From Tetragonia tetragonoides (Eukaryota > Streptophyta > Magnoliopsida > Caryophyllales > Aizoaceae), in the NCBI GenBank assembly GCA_038025085.1, contig CM076144.1:41079001-41143000 (forward strand): a DNA stretch of 64,000 nucleotides. Direction: 5' to 3'. Shown in pieces: positions 33,130 to 44,726 of this stretch. Each line of letters begins with the position of its first letter. Within the stretch, counting starts at the first letter, position 1. A program made the position numbers and the translations under genes. Under the pieces are notes generated by a model. It was not told the origin of the DNA. It saw only the letters and a list, made by a program, of their open reading frames with translations, and did no database searches.

Positions 33130-33720
33130 GATTTAAAAAATTGTCACCTGTACAGCATAAGAGAACAAGACAAGCTCTCTAATAATTACAAATTCGTCCA
33201 CAAATCCGCTGAACCTTAGTAATTGTGTAGCTCCGAAGCGCCCATGCAGCCTTAGCCCATAGTGATGCTATATATTTAACTATATCCCAAAGCATCCCGA
33301 AAGAAAAGGAAACTCCATTGAACACCCTTGCATTCCTCTCCGACCAAATGCACCAAAAACTACGAAACTGCACAACACCACAGCAGCCTCCTCTCCTTCC
33401 CTCCCCCAAAACCCAGAAAACGAATCTGTAAACACTACACCACAGCGGCAGGAAACACCTATCTCGCCCCAAGCACACCAAACGTCCTACTCCAAAGGTA
33501 AGCGGCCACATCGCACCCAAACAATACATGTTCTGCTGTCTCACTATTTGCCCGACAAAGTAAACAAACATCCAGTTATAACATCGTCCCAGGTCTCCTT
33601 CTTGACGCAAATCATTGGTATTAATCCTATCCAAAGCTCAAGTCCACACAACCGCGCAGACCTTAAGAGGCACCTTAAGATGCATGAGCAAATTGTGATG
33701 TAAAGTACAACCCCAACCGT
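33130..33720 (-). pseudogene. 3' fragment of an L1 LINE (zinc-binding RT region)
   Basis: On the minus strand a frameshifted reading contains the cysteine-rich RVT zinc-binding region, then the typical FWCIWSERNARVFNGVSFSF and LWDIVKYIASLWAKA close to the 3' end of ORF2. No RNase H domain follows. This is a short relic unrelated to the two large LINEs. Confidence 0.7.
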
Positions 33721-34583
33721 TCCTAAAAGGTGAGAGGAAGTACCATAACCTTGATCTACCTATAATTTGTATTCTTTGGAATTTTGGGTTTACCTGCTTC
33801 ATAGCAGGATAACTACACTCACCTCTACTATTTAGAAAGACATTGAAATAGAAAAAAGAAATATCCTAGATGCAAGGGGCAGTCAGAATCTACCCATTCA
33901 ACAAAATGTGAGCAAATTTGTCATCACAACTTGCAAAATTTATTTTTAAAAGGCATCTGCGGCTCCCTAATTAAAGGGCAAGAAATCAGGACTTACATGT
34001 CGAAATTTGGGTACTTTATATCCTTGTACTGTGAGAAAAATAGAACAATAATATACCCGTTATTAAGCTGCATCATCAAGAACTTACACGATTTACTTGT
34101 GCTCAAGGAAAACGTGCAGACTGTAAACACAACATAAACACAAGATTGATGTTCTTGCAAGGGACAGATATCAAGACATTAATGCTTCACATGATTATAA
34201 AAAAAATATATTAAATCAGAAGTTACGTGAAAGCTGAATTAATGCAATGCTGATCTAATGCCAAAAGGCTGCCAATCCAACAATTATTTGCAGAAGAGCT
34301 TCTGTTTAAGAGACAACAACAGAAAAACAGAGTGTAAACTAAACATCTGCATTATAACATGAAGCGATTCAAAACATTTGGGCCAAAATTTCCAACTTTC
34401 AACCTCAGAGAAGACAATAAGCGCCAATCAGAACAAAAGCCACAAACAGAGATCTCAATCTAAATGGACTAAATAAAAGCCACAGAAGCTCTATTGATCA
34501 ATACCTAAACTCATCTTATGCCAATAGCTGCCTAACCTTTGGTTTCACGAACTGTGGTGGAAGTCATATAGCATAATGTTATC
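33721..34583. other. Intergenic DNA and probable 3' flank of bL12m
   Basis: Includes the right copy of the duplication (34010-34290). The stretch just right of it should hold the 3' UTR of the minus-strand bL12m gene. Confidence 0.5.
34010..34290. repeat. Ancient direct duplication, right copy
   Basis: The partner of 31870-32230. It lies in the 3' flank of the bL12m gene, so the left copy may be what remains of a duplicated 3' flank. No second bL12 coding sequence is visible near the left copy. Confidence 0.75.
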
Positions 34584-35237
34584 TCATTCCATGATGACTT
34601 TAGCTCCAACAGCTTTCAACTTTTCAATTATCTGTTCAGCTTCTTCCTTTGACACTCCTGTCTTGAAAACAGCAGGCGCCTTCTCCACTAAATCCTTGGC
34701 TTCCTTCAACCCCAACTCAGTAAATCCCCTGATCTCCTTGATAACTTTGATCTTTGAAGCAGCTTCAAATGCCTCTAATTTCAACTCAAACACGGTCTTT
34801 TCTGGCTTCTTCTCTTCTGGGGCATCACCACCAGCCGCGTTTGCACCCATTTGAGACAACCCAGCAACCGCCCCACCCTTCAAAACCCCCATAACTGGAG
34901 GTTCTGTCATGCCCATTTTCTTCATCAAAATGGATCCCAATTCAGCAAATTCCACCATAGTCAGCGATGAGACCTCATCCACTAGCCTAAAAACACGCTC
35001 AGTGGGCGGGCTGCGATGGGCCGTTGGATCAAACTTAGCTGGGTCATAATCAGCAGGGAGCTTCCTAGGATCAATCTCTACTTCCTCTATGTCTTCTTCT
35101 TTCATTGCAGCTTGAGCATATTTTCGACATGATGCCCAGATAGGGTTTAAGAATTTTAATGAATTTGAAGAGTAGGGCTTTTGAACTGGGAGAAACCCAC
35201 TTGCCAAATGTTGCCTCAATCTCAATATTGAACTCAT
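34584..35237 (-). CDS. Mitochondrial ribosomal protein bL12m
   Basis: A 217-residue frame starting at [14 protein letters not shown] (ATG 35235-35237). The frame runs seven codons further upstream only through a TTG. The first roughly 50 residues are basic and Ser/Leu-rich with no acidic residues, as expected for a mitochondrial presequence. A L7/L12 N-terminal dimerisation segment follows (about 80-115, [20 protein letters not shown]). An Ala/Gly hinge (about 120-140) leads to the C-terminal factor-binding domain (about 147-217), with [40 protein letters not shown] and AKVIME. Copies of bL12 form the ribosomal stalk that recruits translation factors. The acidic [20 protein letters not shown] insertion before the stalk domain favours the mitochondrial over the plastid form. 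A donor-like GTAAAT near 35505 and acceptor-like TTTAG near 35245 suggest an intron in the 5' UTR. Confidence 0.93.
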   Translation of the reverse strand: MSSILRLRQHLASGFLPVQKPYSSNSLKFLNPIWASCRKYAQAAMKEEDIEEVEIDPRKLPADYDPAKFDPTAHRSPPTERVFRLVDEVSSLTMVEFAELGSILMKKMGMTEPPVMGVLKGGAVAGLSQMGANAAGGDAPEEKKPEKTVFELKLEAFEAASKIKVIKEIRGFTELGLKEAKDLVEKAPAVFKTGVSKEEAEQIIEKLKAVGAKVIME

Positions 35238-35704
35238 TGGCAACCTAAACGATTGCAATTTGGCAGTAACAGAAAGAACTGGGTTTTAGGGAGCAAAATT
35301 GTACCCTAAATTTTTTGTCTCTCCTGTAGATAGTAGCACAAACCCTGGGCAATAACCAACAATTTAAACAAAACCCAAAATTTGAAACCTTAGACCATGG
35401 ACAAATCAAATCTTGAGCCAAACTTATAGCAATTGTGAGGAAGAAACTAAAATAAAAAATGTGCAAACATAGACAATTAACAAATGGGCAAACTTTAGAA
35501 TATTTACCTCAACACAAACTTTGTGCTCCCACTGCAAACAGGTGAGTGCCCGGAGCGTTTGCGGTGCTGTCTTCACTCTTCAAAGGCAAGGAGAGAGAGA
35601 GAGACAGACAGAGAGAGATCGTCATGGAGACTGGGCTTGTGACTTGCAGCTGGGTGAGGAGTATAATTGGGCTGAAACTTAGGAGCCCAAAAGTAAATTA
35701 ACTG
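35238..35704. other. bL12m leader and promoter region
   Basis: Contains the presumed 5' UTR with a possible intron and a (GA)-rich tract at about 35590-35620, near where transcription probably starts on the minus strand. No TATA box is evident. Confidence 0.5.
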
Positions 35705-36842
35705 ATCGTAGTATGGGTGTAATCCGAATTCAGAGAACCCGATGACATTCATGGGTCACTGGAGGTTAAATCCATGCTTTTTGGGCTTTCGGGAGGCCCC
35801 TAATCGAAGGTGGATATTTTCTCACAATTTCGCACAGAACATTTCTAGGTGACACAGGAGGTCCTTGGGGTCAGTCATCGGGTCCTGGAAGGCTTGGATG
35901 ATCGTTTTACGGCGCACCTCTTTAGCAGGCGGAACACCAAAAGTATGGGTGAAATCGGAGTTCAAGAACCGGATGACCAATCCAAAACACCGAGGATCCT
36001 CTAGTGTCAAGATATATCCCCCGGAGAAGTTTGGGCAAAAATTATAAACTGGTCCCGAGAAGCCGAAAACGAAGGTTATAATTCACGTTTTGGGGGGGTT
36101 ACTAGTAGCCCTGGAACAAAGGTGAACATTTTCGCACCATATCGCATGGACACCCCTAAGGGACATGGAAGGCCCCCGGGATCGGCTATTGGTCCCTGGT
36201 AGGGGTGGACGACCGTTTTACGGAACACCACTCTAAGAGCCGAAACATCGAAAGCATGGGTGAAGTCGGAGTTTGGAGAAAGGAATGACCTTCACGCGAC
36301 AATGGGAGTCCTCAAGGGTCACGATAGGCCACTTGAAGAGGTTTGCGCAAAAATCACAATCGGGCCTCGTGAAGCCGAAAATCGAAGGTTAATACACAGA
36401 TGTTGGGCTTTATGGTGGCCACAAAACGAAGGTGGATATTTTTGCACTACATCGCACGGGACACCCCTAGGAAAAATGGGAGGTCCCCATGGCTGGTTAA
36501 GTAGGCTTGAGCGACCATTTATGGGATACCACAGTAAGGATCTGAATATCGAAAACATGGGTAAAATCGGAGTTCGAAGACCCGATTAACTTTTCAGGGT
36601 CACAGAATGTCCTCTAATAAGGTCACGATAGACCCCACCCGCAGAATTTTGGGCGACAATCACAAACCGAGCCCTGAGAAGCCAGAATTTGAAAGGTATA
36701 ATCCACGTTTTTTGGGCTTCTGAGAGGCCCCGAAACGAAGGTGAATATTTTCACACCACACCGTACGAGACATCACTAGGGGATATGGGAGACTCTTTAG
36801 GTCGGATATCGAGTCCTTAAAAGCCTTGGACGATCGTTTAAA
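35705..36842. repeat. Satellite-like tandem array, period about 310 bp, about 3.6 copies
   Basis: The anchor CGAAGGTG(G/A)A(T/C)ATTTT followed by GCAC recurs at about 35805, 36117, 36427 and 36735, a spacing of 308-312 bp. Other landmarks also repeat once per unit: GATCGTTTTACGG or a variant, CATGGGTGAAATCGGAGTTC, and CGAGAAGCCGAAAACGAAGG. Copies are diverged (roughly three-quarters identical by eye), and the array stops abruptly at about 36842. Small open frames inside are by-products of the repeat. Confidence 0.85.
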
Positions 36843-37082
36843 GATTCATTAATATGTAAATATTAACATTAAACGTCGAACATTTTTCAATTTTTAATAC
36901 CCCTATTTTCAATGTATGAATGGATAATCTGGTCAAATTACTTTTAAAATCTCTTGCTTTGATAGTTTGCTCAAAAGGTGCACATCTATTTAGTATAGTA
37001 TATAATAAAAATTGAGGCGATGCACCCAACGATTGACACTTAGCACCCCCTTTATGCGCTACGTTTTATTTTATATATTATC
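36843..37082. other. Short intergenic spacer
   Basis: AT-rich; nothing recognised. Confidence 0.5.
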
Positions 37083-37097
37083 AGAAATCAATATAAT

Positions 37098-37711
37098 AAA
37101 CCCTAGCCCCCCTTTCTCTTTGAATCATCTTGGGGCTACCACCGGCAAAAAATTGCCGGTGGTTAGCCCCTCCGTTGTTGATTTCTTGCTTTCGATCTAG
37201 TTTTTTAGTTTGTTTTTCTTTATGGTTAGTAATAAACTCTCCTTTGGTGAAAGATTGTGGAATTCTCCGCGTTCGTCGGAGGGTCGTCGAATTTCTATTT
37301 TTAGGTTTGGTTTGATGAATCAAGAAGACAAGTTCAATCTACTATGGCAAGGGGATTTGTTCTTCCAAATAGCTGCAACACGTTTCGTGCTTACCTCCGA
37401 TCGTAGGGAAAAGGCAGTGGCCTTCTGTTTACTGTATAGCATATTTTTTGCTATATCAGGGCATTGTCAATTATCGACGAAGTTGATCAAGACGCCAATT
37501 TCTAACAGTGATGTTTGGATTGGTAGTCACTTATCGACGGAGCTGATCAAGACACCGATTTCAAGCAGTGATAGTGGAAATCATATTCATCTTGTTATAT
37601 TGGATTTATACTTGGTTATGTTAAATTTAGATTTGTTTAGAGATATTCACCATTGTAGATGCCGGATGGCTTTTTATGAATGAATGAATTCTCTTTCCTT
37701 CAAAAAAAAAA
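37098..37711 (+). mobile_element. Hairpin-headed poly(A) retroposon (SINE-like), copy 2
   Basis: A 614-bp insertion flanked by the perfect 15-bp duplication AGAAATCAATATAAT (37083-37097 and 37712-37726) and ending in a run of A. The 5' end starts AAACCCTAGCCCCCC, with the conserved hairpin 34 bases in. The 3' end has GATGCCGGATGGC and ATGAATGAAT before the tail, as in copy 1. The middle differs from copy 1 and contains its own near-duplication: TTATCGACG(A/G)AG(T/C)TGATCA at 37471 and again at 37530. The 157-codon frame at 37210-37683 is not conserved in copy 1. Confidence 0.85.
37132..37170 (+). ncRNA. Conserved 5' hairpin of the retroposon, copy 2
   Basis: The arms GGGGCTACCACCGGCAA and TTGCCGGTGGTTAGCCCC pair fully with one bulged T at the same place as in copy 1. 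Stem positions 7, 11, 13 and 16 differ from copy 1 with matching changes in the opposite arm. Confidence 0.75.
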
Positions 37712-37726
37712 AGAAATCAATATAAT

Positions 37727-38189
37727 TAATTTAAAACGCAAAAATCAAATCAGAGCGCGACAAATCAGCAGATAACGTGTCCATGTTTAATGAGGTGTCG
37801 TGACATATCATAATAATTACAAAGAAAAAATAATATGAAAAGAACACAGAAAGAGAAAGGAAACGCTGCGTGACAACTGACGCATAACGACATAATAAAC
37901 TAAAACACTGAAACATTGTCTCAGTAGGAGTCAGTATATATGGAGTTTGTATATGAAGACGAAACAATTATTATTAATTTGCAAGATAAGAATAAAAAAA
38001 ATCTCATATTTACAAAAAACAATGTATCTTTTAAAAATATATGAATTTACAAATATGATCATGATGATATGTAAAGTAGTTGATCATTCACATTTCTTAT
38101 ATAAAAGTTTAGTTAGTTTGAAAGACCTTCAACAACTTATACACAAGTATAAATTGGGGAGTGTTATGCAAACGAATATCACAAATAAC
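37727..38189. other. Intergenic DNA
   Basis: AT-rich; no gene or repeat recognised. Confidence 0.5.
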
Positions 38190-38640
38190 CTAGTGAACTA
38201 GGGACCTAGGAACATATCCAGATGTCCATCTCTTTGCTAAGAAGCCTAAGAAGAGTGATGCTAATAAAATTCTGGGAAAAGTGAAAAACAAGTTGGCTAA
38301 TTGGAAAACTAAATTCATGTCCAGGGTTGGGAGACTTTGTCTTATCACGGCTATTCTCTTGACATCCATTCTTATTACATGTAATGTATACAATAACATT
38401 GAAAAGCTAATAGATTTCTTTTCTCTTTCTTTCTTTTTTTCTCTCATTTCTTCTCTACCAAATTAGCTCTTAAGAAAATTGATATTATGGCTAATAGCTA
38501 CTTTAATTTCAAGGAATGGGAATGGAAGATTGAGCATATGACGAGAGACTCCAATCGGGTGGTTGATCTTTTGGCAAATTAAAGAAGGAGAAGAATACAA
38601 CAGATAATGCCTTCTGCATTTTAGATCTATTACTTATTTT
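38190..38640 (+). pseudogene. Fragments of an L1 LINE ORF2 (RT thumb and RNase H)
   Basis: Reading about 38205-38420 gives VHLFAKKPKKSDANK, then VKNKLANWKTKFMSRVGRL, the conserved region after the LINE RT catalytic core. After a gap, WKIEHMTRDSNRVVDLLAN (about 38520-38580) is the end of an RNase H domain. The two pieces are brought together by deletion. Confidence 0.7.
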
Positions 38641-39038
38641 ATTCAATGTCTTATTTATACCAAAAACAAATATCACAAATAATTTGAATTTAAAAATTAA
38701 TCTTTACAATATTACCACGTAAGAGTACTAACTAATTAGCATAACTTATTTTTTAGTGAACTAATTAGTTTAAGCTAGGTTTGAACTTTGGAGAACAAGT
38801 CGTGCTAATTCAACCTTAACAAAATAACCAGATATGTTGCAATAAATAACGTTGACGCGTTTTTTTTCATAAATTATTTCAATTTATCCGGTTAGATCAA
38901 TCAAATAACTATTGGACACACGGTCATTTTAGAGTAATACACGCCATTTATTTGGTTAGACCATATCAGTGGAGGCCCCTTACCAGGTCAAATCAAATTG
39001 GTGCATGGATTTAGATAGTACAAAATAATACACCCTCA

Positions 39039-39111
<73 letters not shown>

Positions 39112-39353
39112 TCGATCATTTTCATATCAAATTAGTGGATGCCATTTACTCTGTCTGCACAAATTTTTGTGTGCTTAGGTTCAGTTAGAAAGGTGTATCC
39201 GGTATAAATAGAAACTAAATCCTTATGTTCTTAAATAAAGCCCTAACTACTTTTGTGTCACATGTTTAAGCAAAGTACTTCTCAGAGCACGATTTAATTC
39301 CTAGCCAGCTAAATCAGACTAGCTCGAATAAAAGTGGAGTACCCTAAAATTAT
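38641..39353. other. Intergenic DNA with a long (TTA)n tract
   Basis: No gene. The trinucleotide microsatellite is listed separately. Confidence 0.55.
39040..39109. repeat. (TTA)n microsatellite, about 23 copies
   Basis: An uninterrupted ATT/TTA trinucleotide run, likely length-polymorphic. Confidence 0.95.
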
Positions 39354-40209
39354 TGTGGGTCCAGCCCCTTTTAGATACATATTTTATTTTATGGTATTAT
39401 TATTTCAGCAAAAGGAAAAAGAAATAAAAAAAGAGAAAAAAGAACAAAAGAAAAAAAAAGGAAGTGTTGTTGCTTAACCGAGATTACTCTCGGTTGGATT
39501 GGTGAGAAGGGCCTTTGTTCTTTGGGCTTAGTTTATAAGTCTCACAATTTGGATATTGGCCCACAAGGGCACTTTGGCTTTATAAGGCTTCTTTGAGAAG
39601 TACTAGAGGTTGTAGCATCTATTTTTGGGCGAGAGAAAACAGAGAGACAAGAGGGAGCTAGCTAGCTCACACACAAGAGAGCTGTTACTTGCAACAGTAA
39701 ACACAAAGTGAGAGAGAGGGTGATCTAATCAGCTCAAGCTTTGATTTCAAGGGGCAGACGATAGTTTTGCTGTGGTATTCAGCTTTGGGTCGTTGTTCAT
39801 ATAAGTTGAAAAGTGTGTATGTGCTCAATTGGAGGTTGTTCAACAAAGGTAACTTTTAGGGTTTGGTCTCTAGTACTTTGGGAGTAGTATTGATAATTGA
39901 TATAAATTATTTACTCAATTCTAGAGCTTTTGGTGTACCTTTGATTGATTGTTGGTGGTGTTTCAAGTTAGGTCAAAACTTGAAACTTGAACTTGTTGTA
40001 AATTGCTATTTTGCTTATAGTGGATTTACTTGTCGGTTTGACCCGTGATTTTTTAACTCTCCACACTGGAGGGTTTTCCACGTTAAAATCTGGTGTTCAT
40101 TTATTTACTGTCATATATTTATTCTGGTTGTTTTATTGTGATTGGGTTGTGCAAGTTTGGCTGATTGTCTTGTTGTCAATCTGGTGGGTGTTTGTCTTGG
40201 ACCCAACCA
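39354..40209 (+). repeat. 5' LTR of the Copia element
   Basis: Begins TGTGGGTCCAGCCCC and ends ACCCAACCA. A TATAAGG at 39581-39587 is a plausible TATA box; the 3' LTR copy has TGTAAGG instead. Confidence 0.88.
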
Positions 40210-40210
40210 T

Positions 40211-40222
40211 TGGTATCAGAGC
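40211..40222 (+). other. Primer-binding site of the Copia element (tRNA-iMet)
   Basis: TGGTATCAGAGC, one base after the 5' LTR. Confidence 0.9.
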
Positions 40223-40242
40223 ATTGGTTATTATTTGTAGAC

Positions 40243-43200
40243 ATGGAGTCTAGTCATAACTCTATGGTTAAATTGACATCGACAAATTATTCCATATGGA
40301 GACCCATGATGGAAGACTTGTTGTATTGCAAGGATTTATATGACCCGATTGAGGTAGGTGAAAAAACTGTTGTCCTAGTTAAACTAGAAAAATGACAGAT
40401 AAAGATTGGAAGAAAATGAAAAGAAAGACCTTGGGTACAATTAGACAGTGAATTGATATTGGCATGTTCAATCATGTGTCCCAAGAAACTGACCCACTTG
40501 ACTTGTGGAAGAAATTGGAAGGTCTTTATGAGAGGAAGACCGCTCACAACAAAGCTTCTTTGATTAAGAGGCTAGTAAATCTCAAGTTGAAGAACGGGAA
40601 GTCAGTGTCAGAACACCTTAATGATTTTCAGAATGTTATTAACAAGTTGACGTCTATGAAAATTGTTTTTGATGATGAGTTGCAGGCTTTGTTCCTATTG
40701 AGTCTTGTGCTAGACAGTTGGGAGACACTTGTTTTGTTTATTAGTAACTCAGCTCCGAATGGTGTGCTTTCTTTGGATGTGATCAAAGAGAGTATGTTTA
40801 ATGAGGAAACCAGAAGGAAGGAGATGGGTATTGATAACTCACAAGCACTTGTTATTGAGAACAGAGGAAGAAGCAAAAGTAGAGGTCATAAGGGACGTGG
40901 CAAGTCAAAGCACAGGTCCAAGTCTAGAGATGGCAAGGAGACCCGTACTTGTCACTACTGCAACAAACCTGGTCATATCCAAAAGTTTTGCTTCAAGTTG
41001 AAAAGAGACAAGAAGCAAGATCACTAGAAAGATGGTGATGACGAGAACACAACAGCAACCACTACACATGCAGAAGAACATGTCACCATGGTGTGTGCAG
41101 ATGGTGAGTGTCTTCACATCGATGATTGTGGTTCTGAGTGGGTTGTTGATTCAGGGGCTTCGTACCATTGTGTACCGAAGCGAGAGCATTTCATGAACTA
41201 CCGAGTTGGAGACTTCGGTAGAGTGAATATGGGTAATTCGAGTTCTGCGAGAATTATTGGCATGGGTGATATTCGTGTACAGACTGATGTTTGGTACACA
41301 TTGATCTTGACAGATGTATGACATATTCCAGATTTGCGTCTCAATTTATTGTCACCAAGTGTTCTTGATCGAGAGGGATATCGACGTTAACTTGGAGGTG
41401 GAAAGTGGAAGTTGTCTAAGGGGTCAATGACAGTGGCTCATGGGGAGCTATGTTGCACGTTGTACAAGACACACATGCTTGTTTGTTCTGGAGAGATACA
41501 TGTTGTTATGGAGAACACTTCTCCGAACTTATGGCATCGGAGATTGGGGCATGTTAGTGAGAAAGGAATAAAGCTTCTTGTTGGTAAGTCTTTTATTCCT
41601 GCAGATACTACTATCTCTCTTGACCCTTTTGATCATTGTTTAGCAGGAAAACAACATCGAGTTTCATTCCCTAAGAAGTCTCGCAAGAAGAAAGTGAAGT
41701 TAGAGTTGGTACACTCTGACGTGTGTGGTCCAGTGGAGGTTGAATCTCTGGGTGGTAATAGATACTTTGTTACTTTTATTGATGATGCCACACGGAAAAC
41801 TTGGGTTTATATGCTGAAAAATAAAAGCCAAGTGTTCGAGATTTTTCAGAAATTTCATGCCATGGTAGAGAGGGAGACAGACTGAAAATTGAAGCGTCTC
41901 CACACTGATAATGGAGGTGAGTATACCTCGAATGAGTTCGAGGGTTATTGCTCGAGACATGGTATTCGACATGAGAGGACAGAGCCTGGTACCCCACAAC
42001 ATAATTGGATTTTTGAGAGAATGAACAGAACCATTGTTGAGAAGGTGAGATGCATGCTGAGAATGGCAAACCTTCCGAAGTCGTTTTGGGGTGAAGCGGT
42101 CAGAACCGCTGTCTACTTGGTAGACAGAGCTCCGTCAGTTCCTTTGGATTTTGATATTCCAGATTGTGTTTGGTTTGGGAAGAATCCTTCTTATGCTCAC
42201 TTGAGAGTGTTTGGGTGCAAAGCTTTTATGCACGTGCCAAAGGAACAACGATCTAAACTTGATTTGAAGAGTACTCCTTGTGTATTTGTTGGTTATGGTG
42301 ATGAAGAATTTGATTACAGGTTGTATGATCCACAAAAACAGAAAGTTGTTAAACAGAGAAGTAGTCTTTTATGAGCACGAGATGGCGTCAAGCCTTTTAG
42401 GTGCAGGTACAACTACTAGTAGTAGTACAAATTTGCCATTTGCTACTGATGTTTCTCCTGTTTCTGTTTCTGTTGATCAGCCTATTGTTGAAAATCATGA
42501 GCATGAACATGTTCATGATGATGTCGAAGAAATACAACCTGGTGATGATGTGCAGCAAGATGCACTTGAGACGGAAGAGGTTTCTGAGCAGGAGGAGCAG
42601 TCCACTCCACAAGTGGATGATGCACCGGTTAGAAGGTCATCCACACAGCATAAACCTTCTACCAAGTATCTAAGTTCAGAATTTGTCCTTGTCACCGATG
42701 AGGGGAAGCCAGAGAGCTTCCAAGAAGCATTGTCTAGCCAAGACAAAGGTGAGTGGCTAGAGGCTATGCAAGAGAAGATAGATTTTTTGAAAAAGAACGA
42801 GACTTATGATTTTGTTAAGCTTCCTAAGGGGAAGAAAGTGTTGAAAAACAAGTGGGTGTTCAAGTACAAGAAAGATGGCAACAAACTAGTGAAGCGAGAG
42901 GCTAGAATTGTGGTGAAAGGATGCAACCAGAAGAAGGGCATCGATTTTAATGAGATATTTTCACCAGTGGTAAAGATGACATCCATTCATATGGTGTTGA
43001 GTCTAGCTGCTAGTTTGGATTTGGAACTTGAATAAGTTGATGTAAAAACAACATTTTTACATGGAGACTTGCACGAGGAAATTTACATGGAGCAACCTGA
43101 TGGATTTGAAGTTAAAGGAAAAGAAAATCCGGTTTGCAAGTTGAAGAAGAGTCTTTATGGGCTCAAAACATACACCAAGGCAGTGGTATAAGAAATTTGA

Positions 43201-44310
43201 TTCGTTTATGAGAAAAAACAACTATAAACAAACACATGCAGATCCTTGTGTGTATTTCAGAAAGTTCCCTGGAGGTAACTTCATTATCCTTTGTTCGTAT
43301 GTTGACGATATGCTCATTGTTGGAAAAGATGCAGATATGATTCGCAAGCTCAAGTAGGACTTGTCTAGGTCCTTTGACATGAAAGATTTGAGTCCTGCAA
43401 GACAGATTTTAGGCATGGAAATTGTTCGTGACAAAAAAGCTGAAAAGTTGTGGTTGTCACAGGAAAAGTACATTGAAAAGGTACTTGAAATATTTAATAT
43501 GAAGAATTCCAAGCCAGTTAGTACACCGCTAGCAGGTCACTTCAACTTGAGCAAGCGATCTTGTCCTACTACCGCGAATGAGAAGGTGGGTATGTCTTCT
43601 ATTCCATGTTCCTCTGCTGTTGGTTCGTTGATGTATGCGATGGTCTGCACAAGACCAGACATCGCACATGTTGTTGGTGTGGTTAGCAGGTACTTAGCTA
43701 GTCCAGGAAAAGTTCACAAGGAGGCAGTGAAGTGGATCTTGAGATATTTGCGGGGCACCTCAAAATGAGTTTATGTTTTGTAGGTGGTGAACCTATACTT
43801 GAAGGCTTTACAAATACAGGCATGGCTGATGATTTGGATAACAGAAAATCTACCTCTGGTTACTTGTTCATATTTGCAGGGGGAGCCATTTCATGACAAT
43901 CCAAGTTACAGAAGTGCGTAACTTTATCTACGACAGAGGCAGAGTATGTGGCAGTCGTGAAAGCAGGTAAAGAGATGCTTTGGTTAAAGCGTTTCCTTCA
44001 TGAGTTGGGTTTGAAGCAAAGTGAGTACACTGTATTCTGTGATAGCCAGAACGCTATGGATTTGAGCAAGAATACTATGTATCATGCACGCACGAAACAC
44101 ATTGATGTGAGATACCATTGGTTGCGTGATGTGATTGAGGAGCAACTATTGAAGTTGAAGAAGGTCCACACTAGTAAGAATGGCGCCGACATGTTAACGA
44201 AGGTAGTTCCCGGAAGCAGGCTTGAGCTATATAGTAAGCTTGCGGGTATGGCCAGGGGCGGAGACAAGGGGAGCTGGCGTAGGTCAGGGCCTCCCCCATC
44301 AACTGTTTAA
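40243..44310 (+). pseudogene. Gag-pol polyprotein of the Copia element, multiply broken
   Basis: The ATG at 40243 opens gag (MVKLTSTNYSIWRPMMEDLL). A one-base shift at about 40392 and a TGA at 40449 interrupt it. Then come the gag core (40464 on) and the zinc knuckle CHYCNKPGHIQKFC near 40957. Further parts in order: TAG at 41025, protease DSGAS near 41152, stops at 41319, about 41389 and 41883, and integrase with LHTDNGGEYTS and GTPQHNWIFERMNRT (41900-42030). A shift near 42350 leads into reverse transcriptase (KARIVVKG-like start, stop at 43033, shift near 43165, catalytic YVDD at 43298-43309, TAG at 43355). A last shift near 43766 precedes RNase H (TTEAEYVAV, FCDSQNA, HARTKHIDVRYHWLRD). 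The last codons of pol (GMASK) are cut off by the hAT MITE. Confidence 0.9.
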
Positions 44311-44726
44311 GCAATATATATTAAGTTTGTATTAGTGGAACAAGATTGCCGCTTTGCTCCGTTGGCCTCCGTCATTTCCCCAAAAGTTATCTTGGACACT
44401 GCTAGTCCTGGGTTCGAACCACAGTGACAACATTCTTTTTCTCATTACTCTTCACTTTTAGTCTTTTTTTTCCTTGTCACCTTGAAAATACTATTTTATT
44501 TCATGTAAACCAATTTTTTTTTTTTTTCCGTTCTAGTTTAGTTTATTATGTATACACTTGTACATATATAGTTTTGCTGTCTCATATACTTGTTTTAGTA
44601 TTGAAGACTAATCACACATTTTTTTCAGCATTTGTCTGATTAAAATACGTTATTTTTAGTATGAAATAATGTATTTAGTTTCTGGTCTGGCGGCCCCACT
44701 AAAGAAAAAATCCTGCCTCCGCTATT
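44252..44726. mobile_element. hAT-type MITE inserted at the end of Copia pol
   Basis: The 8-bp duplication GGGTATGG lies at 44244-44251 and 44727-44734. The ends resemble the common plant hAT pattern: CAGGGGCGGAGACA on the left and GGAGGCAGGA in reverse complement of the right. It is 475 bp and non-coding. It contains GGGTTCGAACC (44410-44420), which resembles a Pol III B box. Confidence 0.85.

Noticed and set aside
35705..36842. CRISPR-like or gene-like interpretation of the repeat array
   Set aside because: The units are about 310 bp, diverged, and without short repeats and spacers. The genome is a plant, so this is satellite-type DNA.
37210..37683. 157-codon frame in retroposon copy 2 as a gene
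   Set aside because: It is not conserved in copy 1 and shows no domain. It runs into the 3' block common to both copies, which is read in a different way there.
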